Source: Pseudomonadales bacterium (GTDB lineage Bacteria; Pseudomonadota; Gammaproteobacteria; Pseudomonadales; Halieaceae). Taken from it: a stretch of 64,000 nucleotides of DNA. The notes under the pieces were generated by a model. That model was not told the origin of the DNA. It was given only the letters and a program-made list of their open reading frames with translations, and searched no databases. The stretch covers positions 372,001 to 436,000 of the forward strand of contig JACKNO010000002.1 of NCBI GenBank assembly GCA_024234815.1, in the 5' to 3' direction. The translations under genes and the position numbers were made by a program. Shown one piece after another: positions 1 to 8,340 of the stretch (position 1 is the first letter of the stretch; each line of letters begins with the position of its first letter).

Positions 1-182
1 AGGCCCCGCCAGGCATCCAGCTTCAACTGGCAGGGGGCATCATAACAACCGTGGCAGACCATGCACCGTTGTTCGACCGTGGATTTGACCTGTGGAGGGT
101 AGTCATTGCCGGCGCAAACTGCAGCGGACAATACAAGACCTGCAAGCAGCAGGGCCGCCAATTCATAGGGTTTTTTTAACAT
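1..182 (-). CDS. Fatty-acid cis/trans isomerase (Cti)-like protein, N-terminal fragment (runs off window)
   Basis: Only the first 60 codons lie in the window; the gene continues past base 1. The ATG is followed by a hydrophobic secretion signal (residues 8-24) and then a CMVCH motif (C40, C43, H44), the CxxCH c-type heme site of periplasmic Cti. The following GCYDAPCQLKL closely matches the second, complete Cti of this window (27253-29637), which has ACYDAPCQLKL. Cti converts cis to trans unsaturated fatty acids in membrane phospholipids without energy input, a rapid response to solvents or heat. It lies 44 bases after a chalcone-isomerase-like gene on the same strand and is probably the last visible member of that operon. 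Family assignment is firm from the motif; completeness and activity cannot be judged. Confidence 0.8.
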   Translation of the reverse strand, partial: MLKKPYELAALLLAGLVLSAAVCAGNDYPPQVKSTVEQRCMVCHGCYDAPCQLKLDAWRG

Positions 183-226
183 GGGCGCGATTCTGGGACC
201 GTCACGGCGGCATGGCAAGCACCGAT

Positions 227-721
227 TCAATCTCTGCCGAGAAGCGCCAGGCGCAAATCGGGCCGACTTGTAGCGGGCGACAGCCAGATATCGAGGAAAC
301 GCTGGCCGAAGGCCGGTTCGTCCACACTGCCCAGGGGCTGTCCATTCAGTAGAAAAGTACTGCGCCCCCACTCGTCGAGCACCAGTACCAGAACATCATT
401 TTTCCCGACATCGGGCCACAGACGGGACAGAGTCCGTAACCACTGCTGCTCGGGGACAGCAAGCGGTTGCAGGCGTTGCCACTCTTTGCGGGTATGCTCC
501 ACAAGCTCGGCACTGGCCACATCGCGCAGGTACTCTATCTCTAGTCGCAGCGGCAGTTGACCTTCCTGAAACTCGCCATTGCTCGTGTACAAACGTGAAT
601 CGTATACCGGCCAGAACATAAACTGCAGACGCGCCTGTCCCACCATTTGCATGCCTGACGGCGTTGCCGAGACACTCTGGGAAACCAAAAGCACTGCGAC
701 GAACAGCATGGGCCTGATCAT
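227..721 (-). CDS. Chalcone-isomerase-like periplasmic protein (Chalcone_3 type)
   Basis: 164 residues with a signal peptide ending near SVSA (about residue 19). The body, from MVGQARLQFMFWPVYDSRLYT onward, looks like the bacterial chalcone-isomerase-like family, whose members have the CHI fold but no proven enzyme activity and are thought to bind fatty acids or similar ligands. Its ATG overlaps the stop of the DUF2878 gene (ATGA), so the two are translationally coupled. From memory, DUF2878 and Chalcone_3 genes recur beside cyclopropane-fatty-acid and singlet-oxygen-response genes in proteobacteria. Here they sit beside a cti-like gene, again suggesting membrane-lipid modification or repair. 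The specific role is unknown. Confidence 0.7.
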   Translation of the reverse strand: MIRPMLFVAVLLVSQSVSATPSGMQMVGQARLQFMFWPVYDSRLYTSNGEFQEGQLPLRLEIEYLRDVASAELVEHTRKEWQRLQPLAVPEQQWLRTLSRLWPDVGKNDVLVLVLDEWGRSTFLLNGQPLGSVDEPAFGQRFLDIWLSPATSRPDLRLALLGRD

Positions 722-1278
722 GCTGCAGCCTCCTCTATTTGCGTTCGGCTTAGCCGTGTTGTAAGGCTGACCATCAGCGGCAGCACCGCCCCCCAGACCA
801 GCGCCAACACCGCCAGCGTTACAAGCAATGGATAGCCGAACTCCACCGCTCCCAAGCGCTGGCCCGCCCAGTAGTTAAGGGGAAACGCTACGGCGCCAGC
901 CAATGCGGCCAGCAACGACCTCCCTCTCAGCCAGGAGAGACTGCGCCCCAGTGCCGCCGCGAATGCCAGCCAGAGGCAGCACAGCCAGAACGGCAACAGC
1001 ACGCCATCGGAAAAATGGTACACGCCCGCCAGGCTCAACGCGGCGTCGGTCGCAATACCGATGCTTCCCACCAGCAGCAGTTGCCTGAGCTCATTGCGAC
1101 GCTCCTTTACGAGCCACACATGCACCACCAACAAGGCGACGGCAAGCGGCAACCAGTTGTCCCTGCCGAGCACAGTGCAAAACCAGACCGCCTGGAACCA
1201 GAGGGCATTGAACCACAGGGTATCTGTCACCCGGTCAGTCAAGGGTGTAAGGGGGGCGGCTGGGACACTGATGCTCAC
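718..1278 (-). CDS. DUF2878 family integral membrane protein
   Basis: 186 residues from a GTG at 1278, preceded by AGGAG. A longer GTG frame from 1305 exists, but it would leave almost no leader after the candidate -10 element at 1316-1321. The protein has about five or six hydrophobic segments and opens with an aromatic LWFNALWFQAVWF segment, followed by GIATDAALSLAGVYHF, features typical of DUF2878. It is the first gene of a small operon with the chalcone-isomerase-like gene and the cti-like gene. Function is unknown; family neighbourhoods link it to membrane-lipid stress responses (recollection, not tested here). Confidence 0.65.
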   Translation of the reverse strand: MSISVPAAPLTPLTDRVTDTLWFNALWFQAVWFCTVLGRDNWLPLAVALLVVHVWLVKERRNELRQLLLVGSIGIATDAALSLAGVYHFSDGVLLPFWLCCLWLAFAAALGRSLSWLRGRSLLAALAGAVAFPLNYWAGQRLGAVEFGYPLLVTLAVLALVWGAVLPLMVSLTTRLSRTQIEEAAA

Positions 1279-1315
1279 GGTGGACGCTTGCTCCTGAGAA
1301 AACACGTTTCACCAT

Positions 1316-1321
1316 GTTATA
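1316..1321 (-). promoter_or_regulatory. Candidate -10 element upstream of the DUF2878 operon
   Basis: TATAAC on the minus strand in the 84-base gap between the TPR gene and the DUF2878 gene. A TTGATC lies 19 bases further upstream, so the -35 spacing is poor. It would allow the lipid-modification genes to be expressed independently of the TonB operon. Confidence 0.3.
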
Positions 1322-1389
1322 CGCGGCCCATTGCCCGCTGGATCAACAACGCACTGTAGTAGCTGTAGCGGATCGCCCGCGGGTTTACG

Positions 1390-3204
1390 TTATTTGATAC
1401 CAATCTGCAGTTCCAGGCGCGCGTCGTTGGTGCCGCCGCCGCGATCAACCTGGAGAATCACCCTGCGCTCATCCGTAAGCTCATAACCGGCCTGTTCTAC
1501 AGAGGCCAGGAACTGGGCCCACACCCCCGCCAGCGCATCTGCCGTGCCAGAATGAACCAGGTAGGCGCATTTGAATGCGGGTGTCTCCAAGGTTTTGTAT
1601 TTTCCGCGAGCGGAGGGAAAACCGCGGTATGGGAAGCCCAGTTGCAGGACACCGCCATCCCCCTCACCCTGGGCGATAATCTGCAGCGGGCCGTCGACAC
1701 TGCCCCCTCCCTTCACCAGTGCCACGCCCATAGCCATAGCCAGTGATTTTGCGTCGCTAGCCAATTGCGCGAACGGCTTCTTATAGTTGAGGTAAAAGAA
1801 CTTCATCCGGGGTACCGTTTTCGTATCCACCGCCACAGGCGGCTCCGCTGCCCCCTGTTGCGCGGCCTTCTGTTGCGAGGTCAATTCGGTCGCTACCGAA
1901 TCCGGTGCGTTGTCCTCGACAAACTCGTCGGCTGCCACCTGCTTGTCACGCGCGCCGTGACACACACCCACTATACCTCTGGCTTCGCGCGCTGTGGGCG
2001 GGGCCGCCTTCATGAATTCCAGCCACTGCCCGGCCTGGGCGCCCGCCCCCCCGATAAGAGTGGCATTAATAAAAGAGCGTCGGGCGGATGCCTCATCGCC
2101 CAGTTTCAACTGGCTGACACCCAGCAGCAGGTTGGCCTTGCCGACATACTTGTCCTGCAACTGGTTTTTACAGGCCGCGAGCATGGTCTGGTACATGGGC
2201 TGCCAGCTCTCCTGCTCCATCTGCAATTGCGCCAGGTACAGGTAGAGCTCGATATCGCCACTGAGTCGGGCGGCCTGTACCAGCGCCGCGCTGGCACGCT
2301 CATTCTCCCTGGCTTGCAGCCAGAACTGGAACAGTTTGCGGTAGTTGCGCCCATCGACCGGCACAGCTTTTGTTGTGAGGGCATCCTCCAGGGTCAGGGC
2401 CGCACCATAAGGATTGCCATTGACTGCCTGCAGGTCGGCCAACAGTATGGTGTCCTGCTCGCGAAAGGGTACCGACTTCTCCCGCGCCAGCACGAGTTGA
2501 TCCAGCGCCTGCTTCCTTTTGCCCTGTTGCAGATAAACGGCAGCCAGCTGGTGCCAGTTGTCCGGGTTATCGGGTTCGAGATTCAACAGCTGCGTCAGCA
2601 ACTTTTCGCACTGGGCATAGGCCCCGGCCTGATAATACAGTGCCAGGGCCTGGCGCTGCTGGGGAACCGTCAGGGTAAGCCCGCGTTCGCTGATGGGGTC
2701 CAGCGCCGAAACAACCTGTACCAGCTTACCCTGGCGATAGTAAGCCTGCGCCAACAGCAGGTAATCCGTGGCCTCGGGGACCAGCTTGATACGTAAAGCC
2801 CTCTCCAGCGCATTCGCCGCGGACGCGTAATCCTCGCTCAGGAGGTAGACCTGGGCCAGTTCCCTGAGCATTTCACGGTTGGCAACATCGGACAGCCCGC
2901 TCGCGGCCAGGGCGGTCTGGTAATATTCGATAGCCTTGTCGTACTCGCCCTTTTCGACAAAGTGCCGCGCCAGGTGTCGCCCGGCGCTGGATTTGGCATA
3001 GGAATCGCCGATCGAACTGATCTGTCTCTCCAGTTCCTCGATCGACAGACCCGCTTCCCCGCCGAGCCCGCCGCCCGGGTCGATCCGGACTTTGCTGCGA
3101 TACTGACCTTCCTGGCCGTACCCTGACAGCGCCCAGCACAGCGCCAGTAACAGGCAAAGGCCGCGGCTGCTCACCCGGGCGCCATGCATCTGATCAGTCG
3201 ACAT
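1390..3204 (-). CDS. TPR-repeat protein of the TonB2-type operon
   Basis: 604 residues with an N-terminal signal (hydrophobic residues about 15-30) and then a run of tetratricopeptide-type helices, for example AIEYYQTALAASG and NPDNWHQLAAVYLQQGKRKQALDQLVLA. It is probably periplasmic and acts as a protein-interaction scaffold. Its start overlaps the end of tonB by 11 bases (3194-3204), so translation is likely coupled. A second in-frame ATG lies at 3189. A TPR protein closes many marine gammaproteobacterial TonB2/TtpC operons and is presumed to assist energy transfer to particular outer-membrane receptors. The exact partner is unknown. Confidence 0.75.
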   Translation of the reverse strand: MSTDQMHGARVSSRGLCLLLALCWALSGYGQEGQYRSKVRIDPGGGLGGEAGLSIEELERQISSIGDSYAKSSAGRHLARHFVEKGEYDKAIEYYQTALAASGLSDVANREMLRELAQVYLLSEDYASAANALERALRIKLVPEATDYLLLAQAYYRQGKLVQVVSALDPISERGLTLTVPQQRQALALYYQAGAYAQCEKLLTQLLNLEPDNPDNWHQLAAVYLQQGKRKQALDQLVLAREKSVPFREQDTILLADLQAVNGNPYGAALTLEDALTTKAVPVDGRNYRKLFQFWLQARENERASAALVQAARLSGDIELYLYLAQLQMEQESWQPMYQTMLAACKNQLQDKYVGKANLLLGVSQLKLGDEASARRSFINATLIGGAGAQAGQWLEFMKAAPPTAREARGIVGVCHGARDKQVAADEFVEDNAPDSVATELTSQQKAAQQGAAEPPVAVDTKTVPRMKFFYLNYKKPFAQLASDAKSLAMAMGVALVKGGGSVDGPLQIIAQGEGDGGVLQLGFPYRGFPSARGKYKTLETPAFKCAYLVHSGTADALAGVWAQFLASVEQAGYELTDERRVILQVDRGGGTNDARLELQIGIK

Positions 3205-3880
3205 TGGGCATATTCTGAGGGTAGTTTTCCCACTGCACCTCTACCTTCTGGGTGAGCACGACACTGCCGGTGGCGCCGCCGTAGAAAGCGACCCGGTATC
3301 TCCAGTCCTCCACTGCGGCGACTACCTTTTCCTCAAACACGCCCCTGGGATTGGCGTCCAGCACACGGACATCGCGGGTCTTGCCCTCTCCGGTAACCCT
3401 GAAGGCCACCAGCACCCAGCCGCTGATCCTGTTTTGATAGGCAACGTCGGGGACGTTTGGCCGCCGCGTATCGTAGGGGACAACTTCGATGAAGCCCTGG
3501 GCATCCTCACCGCCGCCACCGGCCAGATTAACGGCGCCGGCACCGGCCCCGACAGGCCCGCGCCAGCGGTCGCCCGATGACTGAATCCTGATTTCTCCCA
3601 TATCGAAGTCCAGCGCGGCCATCTCCAGGTCGACCGCGGGTTCGGGCGTGGGAGCCGCGACCTCCAGGGCCTCCATTACCGGTTCCTCCATGGGCTCCTC
3701 AGGTTCCGGCTCCTCCGGCTCGGATTCTTCCTCTTCGGGCTTCTCCTGCGGAATTTCGATAATACTGAATACCGGGAGCAACACTTCCTGCTGCTGCCGG
3801 CTTTTGATCAGGCTCTGCATAAAGAGGAACACCGCAACGGTGATAAGCAGGCCTCCCAGCAGGGAGAGTAGAAAGCGCAT
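3194..3880 (-). CDS. tonB: TonB-family energy transducer
   Basis: 228 residues. One N-terminal membrane anchor (about residues 5-24) is followed by a proline/glutamate-rich stretch (about 46-75) and a C-terminal TonB-like domain (about 130-228) with the typical GWVLVAFRVTGEGKTRDVRVLDANP pattern, seen in pieces. It would couple the ExbB/ExbD proton channel to TonB-dependent outer-membrane receptors for siderophores, heme, vitamins or glycans. The spacer is acidic (Glu-Pro) rather than the usual Lys-Pro mixture. It follows exbD by 8 bases and overlaps the TPR gene. No receptor gene is adjacent, so the substrate is not predictable. Confidence 0.85.
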   Translation of the reverse strand: MRFLLSLLGGLLITVAVFLFMQSLIKSRQQQEVLLPVFSIIEIPQEKPEEEESEPEEPEPEEPMEEPVMEALEVAAPTPEPAVDLEMAALDFDMGEIRIQSSGDRWRGPVGAGAGAVNLAGGGGEDAQGFIEVVPYDTRRPNVPDVAYQNRISGWVLVAFRVTGEGKTRDVRVLDANPRGVFEEKVVAAVEDWRYRVAFYGGATGSVVLTQKVEVQWENYPQNMPNVD

Positions 3881-3888
3881 CGCCTATC

Positions 3889-4299
3889 TCACTTGGCCTT
3901 CTTGTCAGCGGCTATAGCTATGGCCTCAATGCCGGCCAGCCGCACTTGATCCATAACATCCACCAGCATCCGCGTGGATGCCTCCTCATCGGACTGGATG
4001 ATCACCGAGCCCTCCGGATTGTCCGCGTGCATGCGCGCCACGATTGCCCGCACGGAACGCGGGTCCACCGGCCGGCGGTCGATCCACACTTCACCTGTTT
4101 CGGTGATCGCGATAAAAATATTGGCGCTCTCCTGTTGCGCGGCGCTCTGTGCTGACGGCGTGCTTACCGTCACCCCGGATTCCTTGACGAACGAGGTGGT
4201 GACAATGAAAAAAATCAGCATGATGAACACGATGTCGAGCATCGGTGTCATATCGAGCTCTGTCTCTTCCGGGGCGGGGCGATGGCGTCTGGCGGACAT
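3889..4299 (-). CDS. exbD: ExbD/TolR-family biopolymer transport protein
   Basis: 136 residues. A short cytoplasmic N-terminus, one membrane helix (about residues 18-38) starting TPMLDIVFIMLIFFIVTT, then a periplasmic domain. D22 in MLDIVFI aligns with the essential proton-carrying aspartate of ExbD/TolR. It works inside an ExbB pentamer to power TonB. The gene starts 4 bases after the short exbB stop and precedes tonB by 8 bases, a tight operon. Length is normal for the family. Confidence 0.92.
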   Translation of the reverse strand: MSARRHRPAPEETELDMTPMLDIVFIMLIFFIVTTSFVKESGVTVSTPSAQSAAQQESANIFIAITETGEVWIDRRPVDPRSVRAIVARMHADNPEGSVIIQSDEEASTRMLVDVMDQVRLAGIEAIAIAADKKAK

Positions 4300-4303
4300 G
4301 GCG

Positions 4304-4858
4304 TCAGTACCCCGCTACCGTTGCGGTTGACTGCTCATGCAACGGCAACCTGTCCATCAGCCGACTGGTTTCCCTGTCGGCGACCTGGCGCAGGCGCACC
4401 GTAAAGTAGATTCCGGTCAGCGCGACGACCAGTCCGGCCATGGTGGGTATGGTGGCGCGATAAACACCGCGCGCCATGGCCTGGGCATCATCATTCCCGC
4501 TGACCGCGATAACCTCGAACACGCCAATCATACCCAGTACCGTGCCCAGCAGGCCCAGCAAGGGGCACAGGGCTACCAGCACCTTGATCAGGGGCAACAC
4601 CGAATGCAGTTGCATGTTGACTTCGGATACTGTCGCTTCCCTGATCTTGCGGGCCCGCCAGGTCCGGCAATCAGAGCGGGCATTCCACTGGGCGATAATC
4701 TGCGAGGCGCGCCTGGGCCAGGCTATATGCAAATACCAGATACGCTCCAGTATCAACAGCCATAACAGCGAGCAGGTAACGAAGATCACCCACAGCACGG
4801 GGCCACCCTGATCCACGAAATCCTGAATGGAATGAAAAATGCCGTTCCATACATCCAT
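4304..4858 (-). CDS. exbB: MotA/TolQ/ExbB proton-channel protein (short ExbB)
   Basis: 184 residues from the ATG at 4858, one base after the stop of the upstream long ExbB-like gene. An upstream start at 4915 would overlap that gene and add 19 unlike residues, so it was not chosen. Three membrane helices are visible: one near the N-terminus (GPVLWVIFVTCSLLWLLIL), one containing PLLGLLGTVLGMIGVFEVI, and one with IPTMAGLVVALTGIYF. The PLLGLLGTVxGM signature is diagnostic for the family. It forms the proton channel with ExbD. The presence of two ExbB-type genes is the hallmark of TtpC-containing TonB2 systems. Confidence 0.88.
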   Translation of the reverse strand: MDVWNGIFHSIQDFVDQGGPVLWVIFVTCSLLWLLILERIWYLHIAWPRRASQIIAQWNARSDCRTWRARKIREATVSEVNMQLHSVLPLIKVLVALCPLLGLLGTVLGMIGVFEVIAVSGNDDAQAMARGVYRATIPTMAGLVVALTGIYFTVRLRQVADRETSRLMDRLPLHEQSTATVAGY

Positions 4859-4859
4859 G

Positions 4860-6233
4860 TCAGTTACCAGCCTGAAGGTCGGCATTGCGGGCGAGCACCC
4901 CCGCACATTGTTCATCCAGTCGCTGGATCATGGACCGGGACAGGGCGTTGATCAGGCTGTGTCCGAACAACAGCGGAATCGCAACCACGAGCCCCAGCAC
5001 CGTGGTCACCAATGCCTGTGAGATACCACCTGCCATCAGCTTGGGATCACCGGTGCCAAACAGGCTTATAGCCTGGAAAGTCAGGATCATACCGGTCACC
5101 GTGCCCAGCAGCCCTAACAGGGGCGAAGTCGCTGCCAACAGTTTGATCAGGCCATTGCCGCGCTCCAGCGCGGGTATCTCCGCCAGCACTGCCTCGTCGA
5201 GTTTCAGCTCCAGCAACTCTTCCTCTTCGAGCGCAACGCCCTGCACCGCGGACAACACCCTGCCAAGCGGGTTCGATGCGTTCGGTGTGTCGATATTGCG
5301 TACCTGGGCCTGCATACGCAGGTAGACAATAACGAGATACAGTGTCCGCCAGATGGTCAGCAACAGACCGAAGGCGCCCAGGAACAGGATGATCAAGCCT
5401 ATCGAGCCGCCCTGCTCGATGCGTTCGCGCAGGCTGGGTGTATAGGCCAGCATGCCCAGCAGGCTACCGCGAGTCGGGTCCACGGTGATGGGCGCGACAC
5501 CGTCACTTTGCAGCGCGAAATTGCGGGCTTCATCACGAAAACGTGCGGCAGGCTGGCGCGACAGCAACAACAACTCACCCGTCTCCGGCACGTAGCGCAG
5601 GAAATCACCGTCGGCATAGGCGGAAAAAGTGCCCACACGCAACACTTCCCGCTGCTGCGTGGTACCGTCGGCCAGGACGACTGGCGTCGCATACAGTGCA
5701 ACCTTGCCGGCCTCCGTCATCTCCTGCTGCAACAGTAACCACAGCGCCTCTATCTGATCGATAGTGGGCTGGGTATCCGCCGCGGCCAGCGCGCGTAGTT
5801 CCCCGGTTCGCTGCGGATACTGGGAGGTAATCATGGACTCCTGCATAACCGCCGAGAAATCACCGGCAAACTCCTGAAAGGTACTGGCGAGATCCCCAAC
5901 TTCCTGCACCAGCTTTTTCAATTCGCTTTGCAGCGCCGCGATCTCTACCTTGTTATTCTCGGTCACCGCCAGCAAAGGTTGGTTTTCCCGTTGCCGCCGT
6001 TCAAGGTCACGCCGGGCCTGCGCCATCAGCTCCTTCTGGCGCGCGTTGTCCCGTATGAATTCCTGCTCGCGCTGCGCGTTGAGCGCCCGCTGCTGCTGTT
6101 GGGTCTGCCTGACGGAATCCAGTAACTGGTCGAGATTGGTGATCTGTTCCCCCGCGGCTTCCTGGCCATGGCCGGGACCACTGATCAGCAACAACAACGC
6201 CAGACTCGCGACCAGCACCAGAGGCCGGCTCAC
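4860..6233 (-). CDS. ttpC: Long MotA/TolQ/ExbB-family protein with periplasmic extension (TtpC-like)
   Basis: 457 residues from a GTG overlapping the DUF3450 stop (GTGA). Signal peptide (1-23), a long Gln/Arg/Glu-rich coiled coil (about 30-110), a periplasmic middle domain, then a C-terminal TolQ/ExbB module with three helices and SPLLGLLGTVTGMILTFQAI. This architecture matches TtpC, an accessory protein needed by Vibrio TonB2 systems for siderophore uptake. It probably bridges the ExbB/ExbD motor and TonB through its periplasmic extension. The family call is firm. The ttpC symbol is by architecture and gene order, not by alignment. Confidence 0.8.
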   Translation of the reverse strand: MSRPLVLVASLALLLLISGPGHGQEAAGEQITNLDQLLDSVRQTQQQQRALNAQREQEFIRDNARQKELMAQARRDLERRQRENQPLLAVTENNKVEIAALQSELKKLVQEVGDLASTFQEFAGDFSAVMQESMITSQYPQRTGELRALAAADTQPTIDQIEALWLLLQQEMTEAGKVALYATPVVLADGTTQQREVLRVGTFSAYADGDFLRYVPETGELLLLSRQPAARFRDEARNFALQSDGVAPITVDPTRGSLLGMLAYTPSLRERIEQGGSIGLIILFLGAFGLLLTIWRTLYLVIVYLRMQAQVRNIDTPNASNPLGRVLSAVQGVALEEEELLELKLDEAVLAEIPALERGNGLIKLLAATSPLLGLLGTVTGMILTFQAISLFGTGDPKLMAGGISQALVTTVLGLVVAIPLLFGHSLINALSRSMIQRLDEQCAGVLARNADLQAGN

Positions 6234-7009
6234 TGCTCGTCCCCCACCACTGGCAGCGGCAGGTTCAACAGCTGGGGTGCGGTCAGGTTCTGCGCGACCC
6301 GCAATGCCTGGCCGAGATCGCGATTGTAGCTCTCCTCAAGCGGGGCCCATTGCTGCGCGGATACGCTCCAGTAGCCGCTAGAGGCACCATCCAGCGATTG
6401 AAAGTACAGTGCGACGCGACCCACTCGCAGGTACTCTACCGACAGCTCTTCGCCGGCCAGCTGCAAAGGAGCCCGCCAGGACTCGATAGTGCCGCCATAG
6501 TCCTGCTCCAACTGGTAGGCCTCCAGTAAAATACGGAGTTTCGCGGCCACAGCAATGTCCGGGGAACGCAGGTGCTGCTTAAGTTCCATTACCGCGGCGA
6601 TCCGTTCTTCCTGGTGAAAGGGCAGGTCCAGTACCACAAATTTTTCCAGTGAATCGGCCATACTGCGCATCAGCGGGACGATGCGCTGGCGAGTGATCCT
6701 CGCCTGGGTAATCTGTTCGCGCAACGCCTGTAACTGTTCCTGCTGAGCCTGCTGCAACTCCTCCAACTCGCGGGTGTATGATGCCTGGTACTCGGACCCA
6801 TCGAGCAGCCTGCGATAGTCCTCCACCAGGTTGCGACTCTCCCGTGCCAGATCGTCAATCTTCGTCTGGGAAGCTGCGGCACTGTTATTGGTTTGCGAAA
6901 CCACGTCGAGGCTGTCCTTGACGCCCGCCGCCAATACAACCACACCGACCAGCAACGACCCAAGGCCACCTACAAGCGGCACCAGCGCCCGCCTCATCCA
7001 CCCATGCAT
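6230..7009 (-). CDS. DUF3450 family coiled-coil periplasmic protein
   Basis: 259 residues. A hydrophobic N-terminal signal or anchor (about residues 8-28) is followed by a long coiled coil (about 45-125, LEELQQAQQEQLQALREQIT) and a folded C-terminal region with WRAPLQLAGEELSVEYLRVGRVALYFQ, seen in part, typical of DUF3450. DUF3450 genes almost always head TonB2/TtpC operons, as here, and their product is presumed to contact the TtpC-like periplasmic domain. It is the first gene of the operon, with an AAGGA ribosome site about 9 bases before the ATG. Biochemical function is not established. Confidence 0.8.
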   Translation of the reverse strand: MHGWMRRALVPLVGGLGSLLVGVVVLAAGVKDSLDVVSQTNNSAAASQTKIDDLARESRNLVEDYRRLLDGSEYQASYTRELEELQQAQQEQLQALREQITQARITRQRIVPLMRSMADSLEKFVVLDLPFHQEERIAAVMELKQHLRSPDIAVAAKLRILLEAYQLEQDYGGTIESWRAPLQLAGEELSVEYLRVGRVALYFQSLDGASSGYWSVSAQQWAPLEESYNRDLGQALRVAQNLTAPQLLNLPLPVVGDEQ

Positions 7010-7097
7010 GAATTCTTGTCCTTCTTATTTGTGTATCTTTCAGACCGGTGACTTGAGGATAACAGGCCACACCTGCTTCACAAAATTTGCCGGAACT

Positions 7098-8084
7098 CTA
7101 GTAGGCCAGTTTGCGCTGCGCCCTCAACTGGGCGAGCGAGGATAGTCCGTATTTCACTCGGAAACTATCTATCACCTGCATAATTTCCCGGTAAACAAAC
7201 ATATGCGCCGGGGATACATCCACGCGTTCGTGGTTCACCATGACGTACCTGAGCGTGACCTCTTCACCCTCCGGCAGCGGCAGGGCGATCAGTTCGTGGC
7301 TGAGATCGGCCTGCTCCAGAAACAGTGGTGGAGCCGGGAACAGATAATCGGAGCCACGCACGACCTGGATTGCGGTCAGTAGCTGGTCAGTCACCAGGTT
7401 CGGCACCACTGTCGCCATTTGCCGAAGGAAAGATGACTTCTTGCCGGTCAGGAACTGGATATTCGCCAGTTCATCGATCACCAGTTGCACGTGCGGGTAT
7501 GGCAGGACGTCCTCCCAGGTCAGCTCCTTGCCCTCCAGCGGATGCCCCTGGCGAGCCAGCAATAAGGGGGGCGCATAGCCCAGCGTTGTGAGACGCAACC
7601 CGGGGGGATACTTGTGCAGATGAGCCTGCAGAATAAAATCCAGCTTGCCATTATTGAGCTGGTCGAACGGTTTCTCCGCCCGGCTCAGGGCGCTGAGTCG
7701 AATTAGCGGGGCGCGCTGGCTTAGCCGTTCTATCAACAGGGGTAACAGCCACTGCCCCATATGTCCCTGCACCAGCAGGTTGAATTGCCCCTCATAGGAA
7801 ATCGGGTCGAACGTGGGCGGTGTGAGCATGTCCTGCACGGCCAGCAGGACTTTCGGTAACAGTTCGGCCAGTTGTTCCGCCCGGGGAGTGGGCACCATAC
7901 CCGACCCTTTGCGAATAAACAGGGGGTCGTCAAACAGTTCCCGCAATCTGCCCAGTGTCTTACTCATGGCCGACTGGCTAATGAACAGCCGTTCCGCCGC
8001 CCTGGAGACGTTTCCCTCCTCTATTAGTGCCTCCAGAGCCACCAGCAGATTCAAATCCAACCGTCCCAATTCGCGGATATCCAC
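7098..8084 (-). CDS. LysR-family transcriptional regulator
   Basis: 328 residues from a GTG. Residues 8-67 hold the winged helix-turn-helix (LNLLVALEALIEEGNVSRAAERL, then SQSAMSKTLGRLRELFDDPLF), and residues about 95-300 form a type 2 periplasmic-binding-like effector domain. The RLDLNLLVAL start resembles the NodD/PcpR/LeuO-like branch. It is transcribed away from a small ORF at 8220. A 17-base palindrome with the T-N11-A layout bound by LysR proteins lies 19-35 bases before the start, suggesting autoregulation and control of the divergent unit. The TonB operon begins 88 bases downstream on the same strand. The inducer is unknown. Confidence 0.9.
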   Translation of the reverse strand: MDIRELGRLDLNLLVALEALIEEGNVSRAAERLFISQSAMSKTLGRLRELFDDPLFIRKGSGMVPTPRAEQLAELLPKVLLAVQDMLTPPTFDPISYEGQFNLLVQGHMGQWLLPLLIERLSQRAPLIRLSALSRAEKPFDQLNNGKLDFILQAHLHKYPPGLRLTTLGYAPPLLLARQGHPLEGKELTWEDVLPYPHVQLVIDELANIQFLTGKKSSFLRQMATVVPNLVTDQLLTAIQVVRGSDYLFPAPPLFLEQADLSHELIALPLPEGEEVTLRYVMVNHERVDVSPAHMFVYREIMQVIDSFRVKYGLSSLAQLRAQRKLAY

Positions 8085-8102
8085 TGCTGAAGCCCCCTAT
8101 AG

Positions 8103-8119
8103 TATGAACCATATTCATA
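8103..8119. promoter_or_regulatory. LysR-type operator palindrome
   Basis: TATGAA-N5-TTCATA, a perfect inverted repeat fitting the T-N11-A motif of LysR regulators. It lies between the lysR GTG (8084) and the divergent small ORF (8220), where an autoregulatory site is expected. Confidence 0.6.
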
Positions 8120-8219
8120 TTGTAGTTGAATTCTTGCCATTTGAAGAATTGATTGCACGCCCATACCTTACCTACAACCGGGCAGAGTTGTCCGGCCTTA
8201 AACCAAAGAGGTAAAGATC

Positions 8220-8327
8220 ATGGCTATTATTCTTTCGTTGTTTGCCGGCATTCTGGCCCTGGCTCTATGGCAGGAAGAGCATGGCAGGGATCTCACCGAG
8301 ACTAGCGAAAAGGACTGCTGCAAGTAG
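8220..8327 (+). CDS. Small membrane-protein candidate, 35 residues
   Basis: An ATG preceded by AGAGG at 7-8 bases opens 35 codons: a hydrophobic N-terminal helix (about residues 2-17, IILSLFAGILALALW) and an acidic tail ending DCCK. It is too short for routine gene calling. Features in favour are the good ribosome site, clean signal-anchor-like composition, position divergent from a LysR gene with an operator between them, and strong hairpins just downstream. It could be a small membrane protein regulated by the LysR protein, or chance. I do not recognise a family. The vicinal cysteines near the end could bind metal or form a disulfide. Confidence 0.45.
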   Translation: MAIILSLFAGILALALWQEEHGRDLTETSEKDCCK

Positions 8328-8340
8328 TGCTGCCCCACAG

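Noticed and set aside
1765..2796. 343-codon open frame on the plus strand
   Set aside because: Antisense to the TPR gene; no ribosome site, low-complexity composition, explained by GC-rich codon bias of the real gene.
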